NCBI GenBank assembly: GCA_029204225.1 | Contig: CM055106.1 | Location: forward strand, 12,823,193 to 12,887,192 | Length of the DNA: 64,000 bases | Direction of reading: 5' to 3' | From: Diphasiastrum complanatum | Lineage: Eukaryota; Streptophyta; Lycopodiopsida; Lycopodiales; Lycopodiaceae | Shown: piece after piece, positions 56,160 to 64,000 of the stretch | How the letters are laid out: the number at the start of each line of letters is the position of its first letter | Numbering within the stretch: the stretch's first letter is position 1 | Program-made: the position numbers and the translations under genes | Notes under the pieces: model-generated | What the model was told of the DNA's origin: nothing | The model's database searches: none | The model's input: the letters and a program-made list of their open reading frames with translations, nothing else

Positions 56160-56721
56160 ACCACGCACTACACCAACTCCATAATGCAAAAGGACACTAA
56201 TATGACATGAGTCCTTGTAGGAGGAAAGCAAAACCGATTTTCTGTCATCTGCTACAATGTCCAACCAAGAGCACCCAACACAAAGAATTGACAGTTTTTC
56301 TCCACTTCTGCAACCTCAACTCTATTTGTTTTTCCACATGCTGATAAGATTTTCAATTTGCCAATACACAATAAATCTAGGATTCGGAAATCCAGATAGA
56401 GATTCAGTTCTAAACTCTTGTTTAGAGAGGTCCTCAGGACATAGTACCTCAACCATATATGAATCTCAAGCTATATCTTACAACATCTGCTATCGATGAT
56501 GGTAGATTTTAGTATCACCAACCTTGCCTTGTTTTGACAAGGGCGTGTCTGAATAAGTCCTATTACTCTACAAAACAAATCAAATATTGCAATTGTCAGG
56601 GTACATTATCAATGTTGATGAATGCAAGTTTTGGTCGACAAGTGCTATACAGTTCTCACTCTCTATACAGTTTGTTGATTTCCTTGTTGCTCTTCATTCC
56701 TAGTGGGTAATTGATTTTTGC
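56160..56721. mobile_element. About 560-bp insertion present only in the right copy of G
   Basis: Left and right G copies align on both sides: CTTGCAAACTTCTACAT before, ATGAGAAAT after, adjacent in the left copy near 39985. The extra sequence has an 80-codon plus ORF (56257-56499) of unknown type. No clear terminal repeats found. Confidence 0.55.
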
Positions 56722-57300
56722 ATGAGAAATACCTCCTGCACGAGAGTCTTCCGTAGAGCATCTCCAGAACACATTTTCATTCATAAATCCACCTTCAGAT
56801 CACCTTGCACAGAGTTTACAATCTTTGAGCATACTGAAACTTTGAGAAACCTCTATCACGTTAGAGTTAATTCCTGAATCTCATCGTCATATTCATTTTT
56901 GAGTCAACTACAACAAGATCGAAACAAATTTAGTTAAAATTTGTTCAATCTTTAGTTCAGTCACATGTTCAATGTGTTTTCAACTACGTGTTCCACAAGC
57001 CGATCAAATCTTGAGCATGAACAATTACCAGCAACAACATCCCCACCAGCAGATTTTTTTTTTTTTTTTGGGGGGGGGGGGAGAGTGGATCTGCTTGGAT
57101 CCATTGGAGTAGTTACGCTGTCAACAACAACGTCAGCAAGATCGACAACCAAGATCACGAACCAAAGACGATAATGACAAGGCTAAGAAGACAGATGGGC
57201 AATCCAAAGCGTGTCAATCATAAGAAGTATCCCAGTCACGAAGAAGATCCTTCAGAAAAGAGAAGCACTGATGAGATGACCAGTCCTCTTACAGTATTTA
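56722..57300 (+). pseudogene. Element G downstream ORF, right copy
   Basis: Matches the left copy tail at 39760-39204: MFNVF near 56965, SAWIHWSS and KIDNQDHEPKT near 57130, and KKYPSHEEDPSEKRS near 57240. Interrupted by a T run plus G run (57056-57080). Function unknown; it ends where a minus-strand copia gag begins. Confidence 0.6.
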
Positions 57301-57412
57301 CAAAATAGCTTTTGTCTTTTCTGAATGATGAAGGCTCTGAAGTTGATGCTTCATTTGGTATAGGCTGCTGCATGTTGCTCTTTCTGTTAGAATAATCAGA
57401 CTGTGCAGATCT

Positions 57413-58047
57413 CTAGGATCTGAACTTCTGATTTTTTTTGAAATATAGTGCTTGATGATCCAATTCTGAGCCTGAGGAGGATGCAGCTCTTCTGATCTCC
57501 TCTTGTAGTAGCATCGAAATTACTCTTGATAGAGCGAGATGCTCCTGAGTCAAAATTGCCATGACCCAATTTTCATAGGCATCAAGTAGACTCGATAATA
57601 GAGTCATAACAACATCGGAATGCTCAATGATTGAGCCAGTTGTAGTCATCTGCTCCATATAATTTTTGAAAGTGTTGAGATGACTCGAAACACTATTTGC
57701 ATCAGACACTCTTAGGGTGAAGAATTTCTTCCTCAAATGAAGTTTGGAAGTGACATCCCTGATATCGTAAAGAGTTGCGTAGGATGTCCCATGCATCGTT
57801 AGCAGTCTGAACAGGTTGTACATGGCTGATTTGAGAGTATTTGATATTGAGAGTAATCATGGCAAATGCCTTGCCATCTCTCAATCTCCATTTGGTGATG
57901 ATGGCTGCATCACCTTCTGGCTTGACCTCTATCAACTATGTCTAACAACGCTTTGGCAAGTAGAACTACTTTCATCTTGAACTTCCAAAGATGGTAGTTA
58001 TCTCCATCGAGTTTGTCGATCAGAGATGAAGTAGAAGATGGATCCAT
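57413..58047 (-). pseudogene. Copia gag remnant
   Basis: ATG at 58047 opens MDPSSTSSLIDKLDGDNYHL then WKFKMKVVLLAKALLDIV. After a frameshift it continues KPEGDAAIITKWRLRDGKAF, a VQTANDAWDILRNSL block, TLRVSDANSVSSHLNTFKNY and LLSSLLDAYENWVMAIL. This is the UBN2-type copia gag from start to just before the knuckle. Two frameshifts. Downstream domains absent. Confidence 0.88.
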
Positions 58048-58175
58048 TCTGGTGTAGAGTGAGAGATCGTTGGTAGAAACAACGATATCGGAATACTGTT
58101 GGTTGTTGTTGAATAATGTCTTGGTAGAAACAAGATTGATAAGCTGCTATAGAAATGCAAATTAGTAAACCATCC

Positions 58176-58187
58176 GCTATGATACCA
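58176..58187 (-). other. Primer-binding site of the copia gag remnant
   Basis: TGGTATCATAGC on the minus strand, one base off the usual TGGTATCAGAGC, immediately after an LTR ending ...TTTACGACA. Confidence 0.8.
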
Positions 58188-58830
58188 TGTCGTAAATCAT
58201 TGGGATAACAACAAAAGTAGAACAACGGACGGTTGTAGTTCGGAAGTGCAACAGTTACCAGCAATAATCGAGATGAATAAATAGTAGTAATGTTCAATAG
58301 AAACAAAACAGTAGTGTGAAAAATGTACTCGTGATAAAAATCAGAAGGTGAGTACATGGGTGTGAAGCTGATGAGCGCAATTTAGTGAGGGTCAGATATT
58401 TAGAGCTTCCGTCTCTATATAGATAACTAGTTGAAAAGATATTTATTTACAAGATATTTTCAAGTCTTTCAGGTCAATGCTTTTCTACCTACTTAAATAA
58501 TTACAGTCGCCTTGTAGTTGGTAACCACCTTTTTAAGTAATAAAGACTGTGTACAAATAGGTGAACTCTCTCTAATGACAAAGTCAGATTGTTCGGCCTA
58601 GTCCGATTTGTCGGCCGAGTCCAAATTGTCGGCCTAGACCAATTTGTCGGCTGCCTCAGAGTCAGACTTGTTGGTTGCCTCAGATTTGTCGGCTAGGTCA
58701 GATGTGTTGGCCGAGTCATATTTGTCGGTTGAGATAGATTTGTCAACTAAGTCAAATTTGTCAGTTGAGTCAGAATTTTTCAGGATGCCCAGTACCTAAT
58801 GGGTTTGGTCCTGAGCATAGAAATCCAACA
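58188..58830 (-). repeat. Putative 5' LTR of the copia gag remnant
   Basis: Inner end fixed by the primer site (58188). The outer end at 58830 (minus TGTTGGATTTC) is a guess based on the TG start. Contains the minisatellite below, probably U3. Confidence 0.55.
58580..58780. repeat. 18-20-bp minisatellite ATTTGTCGGCCGAGTC
   Basis: About ten diverged copies of (G/A)ATTTGTCGG(C/T)(C/T)GAGTCA, some with an inserted CTGCCTCAGAGTC. Lies in the presumed U3 of the LTR. Confidence 0.9.
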
Positions 58831-59750
58831 AAATTCTTTGCACTTTCTCTAGTGGTCTTTCTTCCCACATAATTATTGCTTTTGTTAGTAAGATTTGAGC
58901 CTGAACCATGTCTCCTATTGCCTTAACAAGTGAAGAACATCGTGGGGTATATTGTGTTTCAAGTTTGATACTTGTATGGAAGATCTTCCATTAGTAATCA
59001 AAAGCATGGTAGTTTAGTTCAGGGAAAAATTCTTGGATAGAAAATTGTTGAGTTTGTTGAAAATCACACTATAAGCAATGTTCAGCCAATGGTGAGATTT
59101 TGCTAGACTTTTTGTTCCTTCCTATATTGCATTACATCGAATATTATTTCATTTGTATTTAAGAAGGGCTAGCTGACTAGAAATTCCGAGTTCTAAAACA
59201 AGGGTTTTCGAAGATGTGTGGATCTTCCATCCAGTCTCTACTTTTGCTTGTATCTTGAATGTGTAATGAAAACTCCATCTGAATCAAAAACTATTCACGA
59301 TTGTTTCGCTTTCGCGACTGTGTTTCGCTTTCACGATTTCTTTTCTTCATCGCATCACGAACAACATTCACGACCATAGAGGTACCGCAAGAAAACGATT
59401 GTGGTTATCAAGTGGCTGCAAAGGTGAAACATCTTCATGATCCTAGCACATGGATGGACAATGATGGATTGTATGGTCTACTATGACAACCACCCAGAAG
59501 CTATTAGATTATCTGGGAAACAAACATTGCTAAAATTGTTTTTGGAAACTTATTTCTGAAAAAAATAGAGTTGTGACATTGTGCGTATGGTGTGTAATCT
59601 CTGAATGATTTTGATGTTTTCTTACAGTAGATATACTCCTACTGTCATTAAACATTATCTATTGTTCATAAACTTAAATCAAATCTGCAGTGTTAGCCTG
59701 TTGCCTAGAAGACGATTGATCGTAGTATAAAGCAGTAGCTACAGCTACAA
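58831..59750. other. Stretch with no gene
   Basis: AT-rich with a local repeat TTTCGCTTTC(G/A)CGA (59300-59335). An ORF of 61 codons at 59301 has no recognised family. Confidence 0.4.
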
Positions 59751-59799
59751 GGATTGACTCTATTTGAGCCTTCGCCTTTAGGAATTTGGTTTCAAATTC

Positions 59800-60640
59800 C
59801 AACAATGGTATTAGATCTTAGGTTACAAAGATTATGGCTTCTATCAGCTGTATCCAATCAAAGATATGCATAGTCCTTGAGGCATGTGGGTCAAATTTCT
59901 TGGCTTAGAAGGTGAAGACTTTCCTCATCTTGAGAGAAAAAGCGTTACGCCCCTAGGTGGATGCACCGAGGAGATGTCTGCCAGCACAAGCAAAGAACTT
60001 CGTTAGTGAAAATAAAATATTGACAAAGCTATAGTTGTCATGTATATTCTTCCATCGAAGATAGCATCCCCTTGATCTTGCTACTATCTCTAACGCAAGA
60101 GAGATGTGGGATGCACTCATGACAAGGTTTCAGACCAAGTCACGAAATCATATCATGTATTTGGAAGATCAGCTTACCTATATAAGATGTGATGGCAAGG
60201 ATCTTACGAGCTACATCAGAAAGATGAAGAACTTGTTCCTATATTTACACAATTGTTCTTGATTCAGGTGCTACATCACATTTTGTGACATTAAAATAGA
60301 TAATAGATGACTTTCGATAGATGAGTTCCTCCAGATACATCATTCTAGGAGATGAATTGAGACACGAAGTGAGCGGAACTGGAGTGGTATGGATGGACAC
60401 CAATGGTAGAGACAGAAGACTAGATGATGTCCTGTACATGCCTACACTACGGCATGTGTGTGGTGACATTCACGGATAAGTCATGCAACATAGTTGATGC
60501 CAGCACCAGTACCCTCATCATGCAAAGCAAACAAAAAGGCAATCTGTATCATCTGAAGGTACGCCTTTCCACAGAACAAGCTCATCATATTCATGAGCCC
60601 ATGGATATTCTATGGCATAGGAGACTTTGTCATATGAACA
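59800..60640 (+). pseudogene. Copia gag-protease-GAG-pre-integrase remnant
   Basis: Plus-strand gag helix region AREMWDALMTRFQTKSRNHI and MYLEDQLTYIRCDGKDLTSY (about 60085-60220), then, after loss of the knuckle, VLDSGATSHFVTLK (protease, about 60254), YIILGDELRHEVSGTG, DRRLDDVLYMPTL and, after frameshifts, LWHRRLCHMN. Same family as the remnant at 6830-8405. It is cut at 60640 by the LTR of the next element. Confidence 0.85.
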
Positions 60641-61301
60641 TGTTGGCACAAGAGTGATTGGATGTTTGCTTAACAATCTATCAAAAACTAGACACAAAAA
60701 AGTTGATCTAGATTGGCAATTTGACAAACAACAAGCATTAATAATCAAAAGCATTGATCAACATTGAAATCTGAGCCCACACATGCAAACTACAGCCTTA
60801 TATATGGCCTTCAAGCTGAGAAACAAGTAGAAATTGATTTGGTTGCATTTGGATAACAAAAACTCAATGTACATAGTGAACTAGCTTGAGATTGCCAATG
60901 AGCTCCAAAAATATTCTATCTTCTCACTATGGGAGCTTGGAATACATAGCAAATTCGACTTCCTTCGTGAAGTTAGGTGGATTTCCAGCATGTAATAAGG
61001 AAGTTAACTTAGTTTTTTTTTCCCCTAAAATAAAACCCTAGTCTATTTCCTAGAGTCATGCTTGGTAGATAGCCAGTTGGTCAATTTTCACCTTAAATCT
61101 AGGATTTAGGTCCTATAAACTAGGAATCACTACCGAAATGACATGACAAACCATATGGACTTGACCTAACCTACATTAGGAGTGGATTGCCACGTGGCAT
61201 ATTGGCCTCACATGTCTGGAATCCACTTATGTACAAAATTTACATTATACTACATGGTTTTTTATCAAGTTAGATTTGCCGATTTTTGGCAATTCTTCAC
61301 A
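60641..61301 (-). repeat. 3' LTR of the terminal copia element (661 bp)
   Basis: The minus strand starts TGTGAAGAATTGCC right after the polypurine tract AATTTGAGGAG and ends GCCAACA. The inserted position is inside the LCHMN motif of the older copia. Contains the palindrome TGCCACGTGGCA at 61188-61199. Related LTR at 17570-18115. Confidence 0.8.
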
Positions 61302-61509
61302 CTCCTCAAATTTAGCTTGATCTATTTACAACTCTCTTGCTAGATGAATGAATGCTTTTAGAAGTGTCTAAAAAATCTAGCTACAAACAAGGAACTTTTG
61401 AGACTCCAATAGAGAATGATGTCCATGAAGGATCTTTCACCACTTCTTAAAGGATCCCTTACAAGATGTTCCACAAATGTGTCTATATACATGTAGCAAA
61501 CTTCAAAAA

Positions 61510-61959
61510 CTATACATCTTGCCAAGCCATGGATTCCAAGGAATTTTGTGCACTTGAAGATACATCAATAAAACTATTAAGTGCATACATAATATTGCCA
61601 AAGACAACTTGCCTTGCTTGATCCATATGATTGAGCCTAGATGGCTCCATCTTGATACTCAAGGTTCTTTTTGGAGTCCTCAGGTCTTGAGCTTGCTCCT
61701 CCACTTGACTTGAATCCAAAACATCAATGAATTGAATAAGGTGTTGATCCAAAGGTTCTTCTTCAAGTTTATAGATCTTCCACTCTTGAAAGATCACATT
61801 TCCACCATTGACAAATTCTTTGGTGGAAAACAAGTAGATTCTACAATCTCTACTTGAAGAGCAAAACACTACCATTACTTCTATCATTGAAATAGGATAA
61901 TATTTGGTCCTTACATTGGAATGATCATGCACAAAGCATGTGGACAAAAAGATTTCCAA
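61510..61959 (-). pseudogene. Copia region between integrase and RT
   Basis: 150-codon frame containing FVNGGNVIFQEWKIYKLEEE and SSQVEEQAQDLRTPKRTLSI. The first resembles the V..RDV.F.E.. segment after the integrase core; the rest is the acidic linker. The frame ends before any RT motif. Confidence 0.5.
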
Positions 61960-62170
61960 AGCAAATGATGGACTCTATTCAAACTATTACAAAAATAGTT
62001 ATCCAATGAAATTGCTTTTTTAACAACAAATGTAGATTTCAAAGGATCCATTTCATTGTCTTGTCATACAAAGCAATAAACACCATGAATCTTAAAGGTA
62101 AGAAACAAGTCACCTCATGTCTACTAATACTTTTTGAAAAGTATTCAAACATAGTAGACTCTCCAATGCA

Positions 62171-62417
62171 TTACCCTTGCAAGATGCACACTTGAATGGA
62201 CAATTTGATGCAATTTGATGACTCTGCCATTGTCATTGAGGACTCCCTTGGAACTCTCATGCTTTGAGGCTGATCCTCGAGATCTTCCTCCTTTTGATGC
62301 TCCTCCTCAATGCAAGCAAGATAACACTTTGGCAAGATCTCCTCTTGAGTGATCTCCTTTGCCAAACACACCCTCTCAAAAGCAACACTAGCTTCCAACT
62401 TAAACAACCTTCCATGC
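62171..62417 (-). pseudogene. Scrambled copia segment after protease
   Basis: The frame with FKHGRLFKLEASVAFERVCL and LAKEITQEEILPKCYLACI follows the protease region. GRLFKLEA fits the GAG-pre-integrase start, the rest is not recognised. Confidence 0.4.
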
Positions 62418-63629
62418 TTAAATCCCTTTGCAATGCAAACACTGATTCTTAAAAAATGAAATGAACACCATAAAGTGGACATCCAAACCACTTTCCAAGA
62501 GTTGACCAACACTTAGCATATTCACATAAAGGACATTTTGTAGATCCATACTTATTGAGGATTCTAGATACAATGAGATGGTACCAACACCATCTATCCT
62601 ACACTCTTCATCACTTGCAGTAAAGAAAAACTTTTTAGCATCATTGAATGAGTGTAAGGTTGAGAAAAAATCCTTTTCACAAGACATGTGGGAGCTAGCC
62701 CCACTATCAATCCACCAAGTGTCTCTTGAACTGCTATTGCTTGTTGGAGATGACGCAGATGCCATCAAGAATACATCTACTTCATCCTCCTCCTCCCCAT
62801 GTGCAAGGTTTCCTTGTTTGTCCTCTTCCTCTTGTGCTCTTAGCCTCTTGTAGCATTCGAATGCATAATTCCCCTTCTTTACACAAAAGAAGTAGCTTTG
62901 CTTTGACTTGTCCTTTGAGCTTGATGCATCATCCTCTTCTTTGACCTCCCTTGGATGCTTCTTCTTTCCATTGGTCTTCTTTTTGCCCTTGAATGAGAAA
63001 TTGGCTTTCTCATCTCCATCTTGCAAGAACAATGAACTCATTCTTGCCTTGGTGTGAAGCATCCTACACTTTTCAGCAACTAATACACTGTGAAATTTTT
63101 CTATGGTTGGCAAAGTGTCTTGGATGGCAAAACTTTGGACCAAATTTGCAAAGTCATCTCCTAGACCATTAAGGACCATTTGTACAAGCTCTCCATCATG
63201 AATCTTCTCTCCAATGGAAGCCAACTCCCTATTTAGAGACTTGATTCTAAGCACATAGTCTTGTGCACTCTCCTCACTTCTTCTCATGCTTTGCAGAATC
63301 TGATTTCTAAGCATGAGGACTCTAGAAGTGTTGCTAGATTCATAGATTGATTTTAAAGACTCCCAAGCCTCTTTAGCACTAGTACATGATGATACTTCTC
63401 TCAACAAATCATTGCTTACATTCATCTTCACACAATGAAGTGCAAGCCTAGATCTCTTTTTGTATTTAGTTGACTCTTGTGCACCTAGAGGTTCATCTTC
63501 ATCCTCAATCAAGAACTCATGAAGGTCTTGGAGCACCATGAGTGACTCCATCCTAACCTTCCAAATAGCATGATTAGTAGAATTCAATCTCTCACTAGCT
63601 TCTAGAAGGTATGCTCCAATAGATCCCAT
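62418..63629 (-). CDS. Copia gag-protease polyprotein, 403 codons
   Basis: Gag N-terminus (residues 1-45: MGSIGAYLLEASERLNSTN, AIWKVRMESLMVLQ), UBN2-type gag core (about 60-190: CTSAKEAWESLKSIYESS, MRRSEESAQDYVLRIKSLNR), Lys-rich linker (215-245), degenerate zinc knuckle (246-259) and aspartic protease (DSGA at 308-311, in TWWIDSGASSHM). The knuckle reads YFFCVKKGNYAFEC, so the first Cys (now Tyr) and the His (now Asn) of CX2CX4HX4C are lost. The frame ends shortly after MLSVGQLLESGLDVHF, where the sequence is disrupted. The longest intact coding frame of any transposon here. Confidence 0.93.
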   Translation of the reverse strand: MGSIGAYLLEASERLNSTNHAIWKVRMESLMVLQDLHEFLIEDEDEPLGAQESTKYKKRSRLALHCVKMNVSNDLLREVSSCTSAKEAWESLKSIYESSNTSRVLMLRNQILQSMRRSEESAQDYVLRIKSLNRELASIGEKIHDGELVQMVLNGLGDDFANLVQSFAIQDTLPTIEKFHSVLVAEKCRMLHTKARMSSLFLQDGDEKANFSFKGKKKTNGKKKHPREVKEEDDASSSKDKSKQSYFFCVKKGNYAFECYKRLRAQEEEDKQGNLAHGEEEDEVDVFLMASASSPTSNSSSRDTWWIDSGASSHMSCEKDFFSTLHSFNDAKKFFFTASDEECRIDGVGTISLYLESSISMDLQNVLYVNMLSVGQLLESGLDVHFMVFISFFKNQCLHCKGI

Positions 63630-64000
63630 CTTACTAGTGAATTCTACACATAAGAAATAGATTTGATTGACTTGAAACTCACAAAGGTCTCACACTTGTA
63701 GTGTTTCACTCAAATTTGATTTCTAATCCAACAAATGGACTTATTCACTCTATTGACTACTCTTGAGAAAATCAATGAACACAAAGTAGATTGAACTTCT
63801 TGACCCTCCCTAAGTTCTTTTCCAGAATTTTCCCACTAGAAACTTACTTGAAATGCACAAAGATTCAAGTAGCAAGATCCCCTTGATCTTGATTCAAAGA
63901 ACATTTTGCACCTATATTAGGCTGAAATTTGTGGAGAACAGGTTGGAGAAACTTATTGTATTGTTAAGAGAGATCAATAGATCATTGTCACATTTTCTTC

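Larger units (their letters stand above)
60641..64000 (-). mobile_element. Copia element running off the right edge
   Basis: 3' LTR, gag-protease frame, and scrambled downstream pieces. The integrase core and RT are missing between about 62400 and 61960. The 5' LTR would lie beyond 64000; 63630-64000 is its leader, with no primer site seen. Confidence 0.75.

Overview
The window looks like nuclear DNA of a land plant with a large, repeat-rich genome. It holds one intact plant-type gene with GT-AG introns up to 9.6 kb, one broken plant transcription-factor gene, and otherwise mostly nested, decayed Ty1/copia and Ty3/gypsy LTR retrotransposons, minisatellites and long dinucleotide runs. Long transposon-filled introns and low gene density would fit a gymnosperm, but that is an inference. 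I found no RNA genes, CRISPR arrays, bacterial operons or organellar sequence.

Gene region (1-21.9 kb, minus strand). A TBC-domain Rab GTPase-activating protein of the PAM1 (plant adhesion molecule 1) family can be assembled from eight coding exons: 19540-19251, 13850-13655, 4049-3879, 3708-3592, 1649-1452, 1153-1094, 823-725 and 170-24. All junctions are GT-AG, every phase closes, and the result is 425 codons plus stop. Its first coding intron (5.4 kb) holds a gypsy gag-pol remnant (15.96-17.57 kb) and an LTR remnant (17.57-18.11 kb). Its second coding intron (9.6 kb) holds a gypsy pol remnant split by element B (5095-6315), a copia pol remnant (6.83-8.41 kb) fused to an LTR piece, and element A (9396-12489), a complete young non-autonomous LTR element. 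The putative promoter and 5' UTR exon lie at about 21.48-21.9 kb.

Transposon region (22-41 kb). In order: a gypsy element with a decayed tRNA-Asp-type primer site and gag (24.9-26.0 kb); a minus-strand gypsy copy matching the one in the gene intron (27.1-29.6 kb); a 1.0-kb LTR flanked on one side by a primer-binding site and on the other by a polypurine tract (29.66-30.66 kb); rearranged copia pieces (30.67-32.64 and 35.6-37.2 kb); and, between those, an EIN3/EIL ethylene-signalling transcription-factor pseudogene (33.43-33.93 kb).

Right half (39-64 kb). Two inverted copies of a gag-bearing element, here called G, lie at 39.2-48.4 kb (minus) and 54.2-57.3 kb (plus). Both have a leader made of tandem TCGAAAAA-type repeats. 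The left copy was split by a 5.3-kb copia element (41428-46693) that inserted at the gag start codon, has a perfect 5-bp target duplication and has unusual LTR ends. The remaining sequence holds simple repeats, a heptamer array of GGGCTAA/GGGCCAA type, and copia remnants at 51.0, 57.4-58.8, 59.8-60.6 and 60.6-64 kb. The last has a nearly intact gag-protease frame and runs off the window.

The most novel-looking item is an ORF of roughly 165 codons just upstream of the 3' LTR in both element A and its distant relative B. It keeps about half of its residues between two elements whose LTRs have diverged strongly, and I do not recognise its family.
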